In this document: positions 10,566 to 18,857 of the stretch, piece after piece
How positions within the stretch are numbered: position 1 is the first letter of the stretch
Layout of the letters: every line of letters starts with the position of its first letter
Assembly (NCBI GenBank): GCA_963716585.1
Contig: CAVQTN010000002.1
Coordinates: forward strand, 930,001-994,000
Origin: JAICUY01 sp963716585
GTDB lineage: Bacteria > Chloroflexota > Limnocylindria > QHBO01
Direction of reading: 5' to 3'
Length of the DNA: 64,000 bases
Program-made: the position numbers and the translations under genes
The notes under the pieces: generated by a model
What the model saw: the letters and a program-made list of their open reading frames with translations, nothing else
The model's database searches: none
Told to the model about the DNA's origin: nothing

Positions 10566-12242
10566 CTACTGCCCGAGCATCGGGATGCGAACGCCACGCT
10601 CGCGCGCGACCTCGATGGCGCGTTCGTAGCCGGCGTCGGCGTGGCGAACAACGCCCATCCCGGGATCCGCGGTCAGCACCCGTTCCAGCCGTGCCGCCGC
10701 CTCCGGCGTGCCGTCGGCAAGAATCACCATCCCGGCGTGCAGGCTGTACCCGATTCCCACGCCACCGCCGTGGTGGAACGAGACCCAGGTTGCGCCCGCC
10801 GCGGTATTCAGCAGCGCATTCAGGATCGGCCAGTCGGCGATCGCATCGGACCCGTCGAGCATCGCCTCGGTCTCGCGATGCGGCGACGCTACGCTCCCCG
10901 CGTCGAGGTGGTCCCGGCCGATGACGATCGGCGCCGCCAGCTCGCCCGACGCCACCATCTCGTTGAATCGCAGCCCGGCGCGAGAGCGCTCCCCGTAGCC
11001 CAGCCAGCAGATCCGGGCCGGCAGGCCCTGGAACGGCACCTTCTCCTGCGCCAGACGCAGCCATCGGGCCAGCGTCCGGTCCTCGGGGAAGAGCTCGAGC
11101 AGGGCTGCATCGGTTTTGCGAATGTCGTCCGGATCACCGGAGAGGGCGACCCAGCGGAATGGGCCCTTGCCTTCGCAGAACAGCGGCCGGATGAAGGCCG
11201 GCACGAAGCCGGGGAAGTCGAACGCATCGGTCACGCCGGCTTGGGCTGCATGTGCACGGATATTGTTGCCGTAGTCGAAGGTGACCGCGCCCCGCTGCTG
11301 GAAGGCGAGCATGGCGCGCACGTGATCCGCAATCGAAGCCATGGACCGATGCAGGTACGCGTCAGGGTCCAGCTGTCGCAGCTTCAAGGCCTCTTCCAGA
11401 CCGATGCCTCCCGGCACGTATCCGCCCAGCGGGTCGTGGGCCGAGGTCTGGTCGGTGACCACGTCCGGCTGCCAGTTCCGACGGACGAGCTCAGGTTCGA
11501 TGTCCGCGGCGTTGGCGATGAGCGCCAGGGAGCGGGCCTCATTGTTCTGGCGCCATCGTTCGATGGTGGCGAGCGCCTCGTCGAGGTCGTGCGTGACTTC
11601 GTCGACGTAGGCCGCCTTGTGGCGTCGCTCAGCGCGTGCGGGGTCGACCTCGATGACCAGCGCGATGCCCTCGTTCATGGTGATCGCCAACGGCTGCGCG
11701 CCGCCCATGCCGCCGAGGCCGGCCGTCAGCGTGACCTTGCCCTTGAGGGTGCCGTCGAAATGCTGGCGCGCGAGCTCGGCGAAGGTCTCGTAGGTGCCCT
11801 GGACGATGCCCTGCGTCGCGATGTAGATCCACGAGCCGGCGGTCATTTGGCCGTACATCGTCAGGCCCTTGCGCTCCAGCTCGCGGAACTGCTCCCAGGT
11901 CGCCCAGTGCGGCACGAGGTTGGCGTTGGCGATCAGCACTCGTGGCGAGTCGCGAGTCGTGCGGAAGACGCCCACCGGCTTGCCGGACTGGACGAGGAGA
12001 GTCTCGTCGTCCTCGAGCTGTTGGAGCTCGTGCACGATGGCGTCGAAGGCTTCCCAGGAGCGGGCCGCACGGCCGGTGCCGCCGTAGACGATGAGGTGCT
12101 CGGGATCCTCGGCGACCTCCGGATCGAGGTTGTTCATGAGCATCCGCAGCACCGCTTCCTGCTGCCAGCCCTTGGTGCTGAGCTGCGTGCCGCGTGGCGC
12201 GGTGACGGTGCGCGGACCGCTCTGGGGGAGGGTCGTCGTCAT
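10566..12242 (-). CDS. hutU: Urocanate hydratase
   Basis: 558 residues, full length for urocanase. It hydrates urocanate to 4-imidazolone-5-propionate, step two of histidine degradation, using tightly bound NAD+. Family blocks seen in order: LIVYGGTGRAARSW, GQMTAGSWIYIATQGIVQGTYETF, LTAGLGGMGGAQPLA (NAD-binding glycine run), YVPGGIGLEEAL, FDYGNNIRAHA, FVPAFIRPLFCEGKGPFRW with the active-site Cys region, and HHGGGVGIGYSLHAG. The start at 12242 has TATCAT 6 nt upstream. The three family enzymes hutH, ftcD and fchA are nearby but not adjacent, and no hutI is in the window. Confidence 0.95.
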   Translation of the reverse strand: MTTTLPQSGPRTVTAPRGTQLSTKGWQQEAVLRMLMNNLDPEVAEDPEHLIVYGGTGRAARSWEAFDAIVHELQQLEDDETLLVQSGKPVGVFRTTRDSPRVLIANANLVPHWATWEQFRELERKGLTMYGQMTAGSWIYIATQGIVQGTYETFAELARQHFDGTLKGKVTLTAGLGGMGGAQPLAITMNEGIALVIEVDPARAERRHKAAYVDEVTHDLDEALATIERWRQNNEARSLALIANAADIEPELVRRNWQPDVVTDQTSAHDPLGGYVPGGIGLEEALKLRQLDPDAYLHRSMASIADHVRAMLAFQQRGAVTFDYGNNIRAHAAQAGVTDAFDFPGFVPAFIRPLFCEGKGPFRWVALSGDPDDIRKTDAALLELFPEDRTLARWLRLAQEKVPFQGLPARICWLGYGERSRAGLRFNEMVASGELAAPIVIGRDHLDAGSVASPHRETEAMLDGSDAIADWPILNALLNTAAGATWVSFHHGGGVGIGYSLHAGMVILADGTPEAAARLERVLTADPGMGVVRHADAGYERAIEVARERGVRIPMLGQ

Positions 12243-12248
12243 CGGCCG

Positions 12249-12303
12249 ATGATACGCCGGGCACCGTTTCCGCCCTCAACGCATGCCGGCTCCATGCGGC
12301 ATG
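12249..12303 (-). promoter_or_regulatory. hutU leaderless promoter with upstream palindrome
   Basis: TATCAT (12249-12254, minus) ends 6 nt before the hutU ATG. CATGCCG (12282-12288) and CGGCATG (12297-12303) form an inverted repeat just upstream of where the -35 would be, a candidate operator for control of histidine use. No regulator is in sight. Confidence 0.4.
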
Positions 12304-12410
12304 GGCATGACCACGTGCCGGAGCCGACGCTCTGGCGACCCGTCATCCACCGGACGCATCATTCGTCGCCAGCGTGGACCCCTCGCCGAGATCTCATGCG
12401 TCACCGTGGG

Positions 12411-13382
12411 TCAGAGCTCCACCTCAGTACCGATGCCGCCCGCGACCGCGGCGGTGTACACGTGGGCGGCTGCGGCAACGTCCTCGAGGCCCAGGCCGAG
12501 CGACTCGAAGATGGTGATCTGTGCGTCATCGGTCCGGCCGGGCACCTGACCGATGATGACCTCGCCGAGTGTTCCAGCGATATGGCTCTCGTCGATCGCA
12601 CCGTCGCCGATGGCCAACAGGATGTCGCCGGCCTCCACGAGCGCCGCCCGCGCGTCGTCGACGAAGAGCCGCGCCGATGCGACGGTGGCGGCAGGTAATT
12701 CGCGCGCCATCGGGGTCGACGAGCCGACGGCGTTGAGGTGTACACCCGACTGGACGTGGGCGGCCTCCAGGACGGGAGTCGGCGACGCGGTGGCCGTGAC
12801 GACGATGTCGGTGCCATCGAGGGCGCGCGCCACGTCGTCGACCGCGATGGCGGGCATCTCCTGCGCGAGCTCGGCAGCCAGAGCCCGCGCGGCATCGGGG
12901 CGGCGACCGACGATGCGGACCTCGGAGAGCTCGCGGACGCACGCGATAGCACGGGCGTGGGCTCGTGCCTGGACCCCGGTGCCGATGATGGCGAGGACGC
13001 TCGCATCGGTCTTCGAAAGGTAGCGGGTGGCAACCGCCGACACGGCTGCGGTGCGGATCTCGGTGATGCGCGTGCCGTCCATCAGCGCGATGGGCATCCC
13101 CGTTGCTGGGTCGTGCAGGGCAACCGTCGCGAGGTGGGTCGGCAGACCGCGCTCCACGTTGCCATGGAAGACGCTGACCGCTTTGTATCCGAGGCCGATG
13201 CCGGTCAGCAGCGCCGGCATGAGCGCCAGGATGCCGGCCTCATCCGCCGCCAGTTGCAGACGCACGGGCTGCACCGCCTCGCCGCGGGCGAACCTGGCGA
13301 GCGCGCCCTCCATGACCTCGATGCAGTCGCGCATTGGCAACAAACGCGCGACGTCATCGCCGCGGAGGACGCGGATCTTCAT
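12411..13382 (-). CDS. Ornithine cyclodeaminase / mu-crystallin family NAD(P)-dependent enzyme
   Basis: 323 residues from ATG 13382 (MKIRVLRGDDV). The longer frame to 13496 is not supported, because TAGCAT lies 8 nt upstream of this ATG. The family pattern is GYKAVSVFHGN (substrate lysine region), LMDGTRITEIRTAAVSAVATRYL, then the Rossmann motif LAIIGTGVQARAHARA and NAVGSSTPMARELP near the end. Members act as ornithine cyclodeaminase, alanine dehydrogenase or ketimine reductase, and sequence alone does not say which. Cytosolic. It stands alone between hutU and ZIP, both on the same strand with gaps. Confidence 0.82.
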   Translation of the reverse strand: MKIRVLRGDDVARLLPMRDCIEVMEGALARFARGEAVQPVRLQLAADEAGILALMPALLTGIGLGYKAVSVFHGNVERGLPTHLATVALHDPATGMPIALMDGTRITEIRTAAVSAVATRYLSKTDASVLAIIGTGVQARAHARAIACVRELSEVRIVGRRPDAARALAAELAQEMPAIAVDDVARALDGTDIVVTATASPTPVLEAAHVQSGVHLNAVGSSTPMARELPAATVASARLFVDDARAALVEAGDILLAIGDGAIDESHIAGTLGEVIIGQVPGRTDDAQITIFESLGLGLEDVAAAAHVYTAAVAGGIGTEVEL

Positions 13383-13390
13383 GGCAGGGC

Positions 13391-13396
13391 ATGCTA
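13391..13396 (-). promoter_or_regulatory. -10 hexamer of cyclodeaminase-family gene
   Basis: TAGCAT on the minus strand ends 8 nt before the ATG at 13382, consistent with a leaderless start. The rest of 13397-13630 has no gene or obvious structure. Confidence 0.45.
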
Positions 13397-13630
13397 GCCC
13401 GCGCCGACGGGCCAATCGCCGGAATTGCCACCGGGCGGAGGTTCGCGGCAACAAGGACCGAATCTGGCGGAGGGCGGCGCCAGTTCCTGCCACCACATGA
13501 CCGCAGCCCGCAGATTGTTCGCGTTTTCTGCAGCACGATGCGAGTTACCTTCATCGGGTGGCAGCTCCCGTCGCAGCTCCGGCAGTCCGGTGGCGGGGCC
13601 GGTGGAAGCGGCCGGATTCTTGAGGCCGCG

Positions 13631-14371
13631 TCACGACACCGTGGAGAAGAGGTACGCCAGGGCGAAGCCGAGGACGGTCGCCAGGCCGGCCGAGTCGCCA
13701 GCATGCTGGTACGCCTCCGGCACCATCGTGTCGGCCAGCATGGTCAGGATGGCGCCCGCCGCGAAGGCCTGGATGAAGGCGACCGGGGTCCCGGTCATGC
13801 CGCCCAGGATGCCGAACCCCAGGCCCGCGGCAACGGCGGAGGTGACCACCACCGCCAGCCACAGGCCGATGATCCAGCCAGGCTTATGGCCCTCGTGCCG
13901 CAGGTCGCTGCTCCCCGAGATCGCTTCGGGCAGGTTCGACAGGAACACGGCCACGAAGAACGGCACGCCGATGCCACCGCCGCTGAGCAGCGTCGCGCCC
14001 AGGACGACCGACTCGGGGATGCCGTCGAGCAGCGCGCCCAGCACGATCGCCGGACCGTTGCCCTCGACGACGGTCCGCGAGTCGCTCGGCGTGCGCCGCG
14101 CGTGCATCCGGCCGCCGTAGCGTTCGATGAGCTTCTTGCCGGCGAAGAAGCTGATCGCACCGATGGTCAGGCCGATGGCCAGGGCTGCCGTGCCGCCACG
14201 CTGAAAGGCTTCATCGGTGAGGTCGAATGCCACCGCGCTGATGAGCGCGCCGGCACCAAAGGCCATGACGGTCGAGACGAAGCGCCGTGGCAGTTCGAGG
14301 AACAGCCCCGCGAGCGCGCCGATGAGCAGCGCCGAGGCGGCGAGCAATCCCCAGAGGCCAGCCTCGAGCAC
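13631..14371 (-). CDS. ZIP-family metal transporter
   Basis: 246 residues from GTG 14371 (VLEAGLWGLLAASALLIGA), 10 nt after the acetyltransferase stop. The longer frame overlapping that gene has shadow-type composition. About eight hydrophobic helices are visible. The metal-binding TM4/TM5 pair is seen in GALLDGIPESVVLGATLL and SNLPEAISGSSDLRHEGH, both with the HxxPE/NxPE-type pattern of ZIP proteins (here DGIPES and NLPEAI). The long loop after TM3 holds basic residues. It probably imports Zn2+ or another divalent metal across the cytoplasmic membrane. It is third in the minus-strand unit hutH - acetyltransferase - ZIP. Confidence 0.82.
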   Translation of the reverse strand: MLEAGLWGLLAASALLIGALAGLFLELPRRFVSTVMAFGAGALISAVAFDLTDEAFQRGGTAALAIGLTIGAISFFAGKKLIERYGGRMHARRTPSDSRTVVEGNGPAIVLGALLDGIPESVVLGATLLSGGGIGVPFFVAVFLSNLPEAISGSSDLRHEGHKPGWIIGLWLAVVVTSAVAAGLGFGILGGMTGTPVAFIQAFAAGAILTMLADTMVPEAYQHAGDSAGLATVLGFALAYLFSTVS

Positions 14372-14381
14372 GGGCGCGGCC

Positions 14382-15113
14382 TCAGTCGTCGCCGAACGGA
14401 TTCGGGCGCCGCGGCCGGCCCGGGAGCCGGAAGAGGTCGTCCTCCTCCCCCGGGCTCGGCAGCGCGAACGGCCAGTCATCCTCGTCGTCGGCCGGCGCGG
14501 TATGGCGCAGGAGATCGTCCCAGCCCGCTTCGTCGCCCTCGCCGGTCAGCTCGCGACGGTAGACGGGGAAGCGATCGTCGCCGGCGACCCGCTCGAAGCT
14601 CGTCGCCTCGTAGATGGCTGCCGGCCCAGGGGATGGGATCCAGCCGTCCGGCACGCCCTCGGGGTATGCCTCCACCGCGGTGATGCCGCGTCGGTCGATC
14701 TCCTCGCAGGTGGCGTCCAGCAGCTGCTCGCCGAGGCCCCCGCGGTCGACCACTGCCGACACCACCTGCAGGCAGGTGATGACCCAGGGTGCCGGCGACT
14801 CGGGCAGCTGCGGGTATCGGTCGCGGATGGCCAGCGCGCGTGGATAGTTGGAGATCGGCCCGAACTGGGCGTAGCCGACGGCCGTCTCACCGTCGTAGGC
14901 CAACACCGCGTACGAGCCGGCCAGCTGCTCACCGGAGAGGAGGCGCGAACGTTTCAGGCTCTCGGCGGCGCCGACGCCAGCGGCCGGCGGCGAGCGGTGG
15001 CCGTCGAGGCGCTCCCAGTAGTCGCAGGTCTGACACCGCGCGCCCGGGGCCGCCGGATCCGGGATGTCGCCGAAGTTGTCGGCGTCGACGAGGACGAAGC
15101 GCAGGTCGCTCAT
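14382..15113 (-). CDS. GNAT-family N-acetyltransferase
   Basis: 243 residues from ATG 15113 (MSDLRFVLVDADNFGDIP), whose start overlaps the hutH stop by 4 bp (ATGA). A CQTCDYW pair near residue 30 precedes a GNAT core with AVLAYDGETAVGYAQFGP, WVITCLQVVSAVVDRGGLGEQLLDATCEEI (acetyl-CoA pyrophosphate loop, V-x-x-x-x-R/Q-G-x-G-like) and AVEAYPEG. The C-terminal tail is acidic and proline-rich (ADDEDDWPFALPSPGEEDD). The substrate is unknown; coupling to hutH may be only positional. Confidence 0.78.
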   Translation of the reverse strand: MSDLRFVLVDADNFGDIPDPAAPGARCQTCDYWERLDGHRSPPAAGVGAAESLKRSRLLSGEQLAGSYAVLAYDGETAVGYAQFGPISNYPRALAIRDRYPQLPESPAPWVITCLQVVSAVVDRGGLGEQLLDATCEEIDRRGITAVEAYPEGVPDGWIPSPGPAAIYEATSFERVAGDDRFPVYRRELTGEGDEAGWDDLLRHTAPADDEDDWPFALPSPGEEDDLFRLPGRPRRPNPFGDD

Positions 15114-16636
15114 CGGGCGGAGTCCCCGGCGGCCAGCAGCTCGCCGCCGGCAACCAGCTGGCGCACCAGGCCGATGTCCGGCGATGGCGGCCGGTCGGCA
15201 TCCAGGTGCGGCACGACGGCGCGCACGGCTGCGTGCGCCGCGGCCACGCCGCCCCCGGGCTGCATCGGCAAGCGGAAGTCGAGACCCTGGGCGGCGCACA
15301 GCGCCTCGATGGAGAGCACGGTCACCGCGCGGTCGAGCACCTCGCGCACGCGCAGCGCCGATGTCGCGCCCATGGACACGTGGTCCTCCTGGTTGGCGCT
15401 GGTCGGCAGCGTGTCGATCGACGAGGGGTGCGCCAGCGACTGCAGCTCGTTGACGAGCGCGGCGGCGGCGTATTGCGCGATCATCAGGCCGCTCTCCAGG
15501 CCCGGCCGCTCGGAAAGGAACGCCGGCAGGCCGGAGAGGTGTGCATCGACCAGCCGCGCGGCACGCCGCTCGGAGATGCCCGCCAGCTCGGTGAGCGCGA
15601 TCGCCGCGTAGTCGAGCGCCATGGCGATCGGCTCGCCGTGGAAATTGCCACCGCTGATCACCTCACCCGACGGAAAGACGAGCGGATTGTCGGTCGCCGA
15701 GTTGATCTCGACGCGCAGGACGCGACCGAGCTCGTCCAGCGCGTCGACCACCGCGCCGTGGACCTGCGGCATGCATCGCAGCGAGTAGGGATCCTGGAGC
15801 CGATGCGGGCTGTCGCGGTGCGACGCCCCGATCTCGCTCCCCGCGAGCAGCGCCCGCAGATGGGCGGCCGATGCGACCTGGCCCGGATGCGGTCGCGCGC
15901 CGACGAGCGCCTCCGAGAAGGCGACCGCAGTGCCCTGCATCGCCTCCAGGCTCATGGCGCCGATGACGTCGGCGCTGGCGGCAAGCGCCAGCCCGTCGTG
16001 CAGCGCCAGGGCGCCGATGCCGGTCATCAGCTGCGTCCCGTTCAGCAGCGCCAGGCCTTCCTTGGCCTGCAGCTGCATCGGGCTCAGGCCCGCCTGCTGG
16101 AGGGCGGTGGCACCCGGGAGGCGGCCGGTGGGCGTATCGGCCTCCCCTTCGCCGATGACCACCAGCGCGAGGTGGGCGAGCGGCGCGAGGTCGCCGCTGG
16201 CACCCACGCTGCCGCGCGACGGGATGACCGGATGGACCGATGCGTTGAGCATGTCGCACAGGAGCTGCGTCAGCTCGGGGCGGACGCCGGACAGGCCGAT
16301 GGCCAGGGTGTTGGCGCGCAGCAGCAGCATCGCGCGCACCACCTCGTCGGGAAGCGGCTCGCCGACGCCCGCGGCGTGACTGCGGACGAGGTTGCGCTGC
16401 AGCTCGGCGGTCTGCGACGGCTCGATGCGCACGTTCGCCAGGTCGCCGAACCCGGTGGTAATGCCGTATGCCGTCACATTCTCGGCGACCAGCCGCTCGA
16501 CCACGGCTCGCGAAGCCGCCATCCGCTCACGCGCCGCGGGCGCGACCTCGGCGCGCCGGTCGTCGCGCGCGACCGCGACCACGTCCTCGACGCGCAGGTC
16601 ATGGCCGGTCAGCTGCAGCGGACGTGGCTGGGCCAG
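15110..16636 (-). CDS. hutH: Histidine ammonia-lyase (probable CTG start)
   Basis: Removes ammonia from histidine to give urocanate, step one of the Hut pathway. The Ala-Ser-Gly triad that forms the MIO electrophile is in GSVGASGDLAPL; other landmarks are TAYGITTGFG, NATDNPLV-like SATDNPLVFPSG, GGNFHGEP and SANQEDHVSMG. The first ATG/GTG in frame is GTG 16582, but family-like sequence (PLQLTGHDLRVEDV) continues upstream. The only candidate giving it is CTG 16636, preceded by AGGAGG with 6 nt spacing, so I extend to there (508 residues). TATCGT (16672-16677 region, minus strand) can serve as -10, leaving a leader of about 35 nt. It is divergent from the PAP2 gene. Confidence 0.92.
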   Translation of the reverse strand: MAQPRPLQLTGHDLRVEDVVAVARDDRRAEVAPAARERMAASRAVVERLVAENVTAYGITTGFGDLANVRIEPSQTAELQRNLVRSHAAGVGEPLPDEVVRAMLLLRANTLAIGLSGVRPELTQLLCDMLNASVHPVIPSRGSVGASGDLAPLAHLALVVIGEGEADTPTGRLPGATALQQAGLSPMQLQAKEGLALLNGTQLMTGIGALALHDGLALAASADVIGAMSLEAMQGTAVAFSEALVGARPHPGQVASAAHLRALLAGSEIGASHRDSPHRLQDPYSLRCMPQVHGAVVDALDELGRVLRVEINSATDNPLVFPSGEVISGGNFHGEPIAMALDYAAIALTELAGISERRAARLVDAHLSGLPAFLSERPGLESGLMIAQYAAAALVNELQSLAHPSSIDTLPTSANQEDHVSMGATSALRVREVLDRAVTVLSIEALCAAQGLDFRLPMQPGGGVAAAHAAVRAVVPHLDADRPPSPDIGLVRQLVAGGELLAAGDSAR

Positions 16637-16697
16637 AACTGTCCTCCTCGTGCTCGCGCGGGACTTCCGTACGATAAGTCACCCGGCAACCGGCACC

Positions 16698-16703
16698 TAT
16701 ACT
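16698..16703 (+). promoter_or_regulatory. -10 hexamer of leaderless PAP2 gene
   Basis: TATACT ends 6 nt before GTG 16710, a clear leaderless arrangement. The 73-bp divergent gap to hutH (16637-16709) also carries the hutH Shine-Dalgarno and -10. Confidence 0.6.
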
Positions 16704-16709
16704 ACGAAC

Positions 16710-17624
16710 GTGCGACGACTCCCGGACCCCACGAGCCGGCTCCAGGTCAGCGCCGAGGCGAAGGATCGGCTCGGAGGGGCGGTTCCAAGTCCCGCGGCGG
16801 CGTTCCTGCTGACGCTCATCGCGCTCCCCAGCCTCTTCTGGCTGGTCACCCTGAAGCGCACCACCGAGTACACCCAGCCCGAGGAGTGGCTCATGGGCAA
16901 CGTCATGCCGCGGGTGCATGACTGGGTGCAGACCAATGTCCCGCCGCTCGACACGCTGTTCATCGGCATCAGTGGCCTCGGATCCGGTTGGTTCGTGGCC
17001 CTCGGATTCGCCGCCCTGGGGCTGCTGGCGCTGGCCAAGGGCCGCCGCGACCTGGCGATCATCCTGGCCGCCGGTACGCTGTGCTTCCCGATGGAATGGG
17101 CGCTCAAGTACTTCACGTCGACCGACGTCCTCAGCCCGGGCCAGCTGATCGGCGCGATCCTGAATGTCAACGGCGTCGGCCTGGACGACCTCGCCGACTT
17201 TCCCGCCGGCCATGCCCTGCGCGCCACGGTCTTCTACGGCCTCGCCGCCTTCTGCGTCGCTCGCCTGGCGCCGCATCGCCGCCAGGGAGTGGTGGCCTAC
17301 ATCGTGGCGCTGGGATTGATCGGCTCGATCAGCCTCACCCGGCTCTACCTGCTCGCCCATTTCCCAATGGACCTGCTGGGCGGCTGGATCGCCGGGGGAG
17401 CGCTGCTCTCGGTGATCGTGGCGGTGCACGTCCTGAGGGTCGACGAGCGGCTGCAGGCGGCGGCCTCGACCTCGCCACCACCGGTCAAGGGCCAGCCGCG
17501 CCGCGTTGCCGTGCCGCTCAGGCGGGAGGTCGACGGCAGCGGATCCACCTCGCCCCCGGGTCCGGCGGCGGCGAGCACTGGCATCAGCGCATCGGCCCCC
17601 GATTCCGCCCGCACCGACGCCTGA
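16710..17624 (+). CDS. PAP2-superfamily membrane phosphatase
   Basis: 304 residues from GTG 16710. Five or six membrane helices are followed by a polar, Pro/Ser-rich cytoplasmic tail. Phosphatidic acid phosphatase type 2 motifs are present in variant form: ALKYFTSTD (first motif lysine), DFPAGHALRA (PSGH-type second motif, with His) and SLTRLYLLAHFPMDLLGGW (third motif, Arg and the nucleophilic His followed by Asp). Such enzymes dephosphorylate lipid phosphates or undecaprenyl pyrophosphate at the outer face of the membrane. It is 15 nt upstream of the DedA gene and probably cotranscribed. Confidence 0.8.
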   Translation: MRRLPDPTSRLQVSAEAKDRLGGAVPSPAAAFLLTLIALPSLFWLVTLKRTTEYTQPEEWLMGNVMPRVHDWVQTNVPPLDTLFIGISGLGSGWFVALGFAALGLLALAKGRRDLAIILAAGTLCFPMEWALKYFTSTDVLSPGQLIGAILNVNGVGLDDLADFPAGHALRATVFYGLAAFCVARLAPHRRQGVVAYIVALGLIGSISLTRLYLLAHFPMDLLGGWIAGGALLSVIVAVHVLRVDERLQAAASTSPPPVKGQPRRVAVPLRREVDGSGSTSPPGPAAASTGISASAPDSARTDA

Positions 17625-17639
17625 CCCGACCGTCGCCGC

Positions 17640-18329
17640 ATGCTGGAGTTCATCGACCGCACCATCATCCCCTTCTTCCTGCAGCTCTATGACAGCATCG
17701 GCTACGTGGGGGTGGCGACTGCCATCGCGCTCGAGACCTTCATCCCGATCGTTCCCTCCGAGGTCATCGTGCCGATGGCCGGATGGAAGATCGCGCAGTC
17801 GTCGGCCGATCCATCGGTGTTGGAGCCGCTGACGCATGCGCCGTGGAACTTCGTCATCGCCCTGCTGGTGGCGACCTTCGGTGCGGTCGCTGGCTCGCTG
17901 GCGGGCTACCTGATCGGCGCCTGGGGCGGCCGCCCACTCCTGGACCGATACGGGCGCTATGTCCACATCAAGCCCGCGGACCTCGACCGCGCCGATGACT
18001 GGTTCGCACGCTACGGGGACCGGGCCGTGTTCTTCGGCCGGCTCGTGCCGCTGCTGCGCGCGCTGATCAACTACCCCGCCGGCGTGGCACGCATGCCGAT
18101 CGGCCGCTTCGTGCTGTTCAGCGCGCTCGGATCGCTGCCCTGGAATGCCGCATTGCTGCTGGGCGGCGTGCTGCTCGGCGAGAACTATCGGCGCCTGTAC
18201 GACACCGTCAAACCGTACGAGTACGTGATCTACGCCGTCGTGATCGTCGCGGCCATCTACATCGTTTACCGCTGGCTGCGCGCTTCCAGGTCGTCGGATT
18301 CGCCAGGCACCGAGACGGCGCCCGGGTAG
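17640..18329 (+). CDS. DedA/VTT-family membrane protein
   Basis: 229 residues, multi-pass. DedA-family landmarks: an N-terminal re-entrant segment with ALETFIPIVPSEVIVPMAGW, conserved glutamate and arginine positions in FFGRLVPLLRALINYPAGVARMPIGRF, and GSLPWNAALLLGGVLLGEN. The family is now viewed as membrane lipid transporters (undecaprenyl phosphate or phosphatidylethanolamine flipping) needed for envelope and proton-motive-force homeostasis. With the PAP2 phosphatase directly upstream, a shared role in lipid-carrier recycling is plausible: PAP2 removes the phosphate, DedA flips the carrier. That link is inference. Repeat element B begins 26 nt after the stop. Confidence 0.82.
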   Translation: MLEFIDRTIIPFFLQLYDSIGYVGVATAIALETFIPIVPSEVIVPMAGWKIAQSSADPSVLEPLTHAPWNFVIALLVATFGAVAGSLAGYLIGAWGGRPLLDRYGRYVHIKPADLDRADDWFARYGDRAVFFGRLVPLLRALINYPAGVARMPIGRFVLFSALGSLPWNAALLLGGVLLGENYRRLYDTVKPYEYVIYAVVIVAAIYIVYRWLRASRSSDSPGTETAPG

Positions 18330-18355
18330 GCGATTCGGTTGGGGGCCGACGTTCC

Positions 18356-18508
18356 GACTGGACAGATGTCGCTCTGATCAGCGTTCGACCGGCCGGGACG
18401 TTGTTGACGAGCCGCCGGCTCCGCTGCATGACCGTGGATTCGGGGCTGCGCCGGTCGGTCGGTCAAGCTGGAGGCGACGAACGCGGATCACACCGCCATT
18501 TGGCCCTT
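18356..18508 (+). repeat. Intergenic inverted-repeat element, copy B
   Basis: 153 bp, the same length as copy A. Left end GACTGGACAGATGTCG then TGATCAGCGTTCGACC; the right end contains CGAACGCGGATCACACCGCC followed by ATTTGG, roughly the reverse complement. No ORF. Downstream, 18509-18603 holds three short GACACCGCCAG-like direct repeats and a GCGTGCC/GGCACGC hairpin (about 18560-18577). Confidence 0.65.
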
Positions 18509-18603
18509 CCAGCGAGGACACCGCCAGGAGACCGCCAGGACACCGCCGCAGTTGACCGCGTGCGTGCCGCGTGGCACGCTTCGCGGCAACTGAACGAAGT
18601 GAA

Positions 18604-18765
18604 CATCGTCTTCGGGGCGGGGTGAAACTCCCCACCGGCGGTCGGCGCCATGCGCCAGCCCGCGAACCTCATCGGTCTTCGTGGCCGATGAGGCCGACCT
18701 GACCCGTAGCTCACGCTGCGGCAGACAGGGCCGACGGTCACAGTCCGGATGGGAGAAGACGACCG
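18604..18765 (+). ncRNA. FMN riboswitch (RFN element)
   Basis: The conserved RFN segments occur in order: TCTTCGGGGCGGGGTGAAA, CTCCCCACCGGCGGT, AGCCCGCGAAC, GACCCG, GCCGACGGT and AGTCCGGATGGGAGAAGA. The six-helix junction can be drawn, with a variable arm built on the cttcgtggccgatgagg region. It senses flavin mononucleotide and normally shuts off riboflavin synthesis or uptake genes when FMN is plentiful. The transporter ATPase starts about 90 nt downstream, enough for a start-site or terminator expression platform. Confidence 0.95.
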
Positions 18766-18857
18766 AGGCGTCCGCTGTGTTGGACCGATGCGTCCGCGCC
18801 CAACGACCGCCTGCGGCGATGCCCCGTGCGCGATGCGAACAGCACGGAGCGACCGTC

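Noticed and set aside
10443..12698. 751-residue plus-strand ORF over hutU
   Set aside because: Antisense shadow of urocanate hydratase; no motif and typical GC-driven long open frame.
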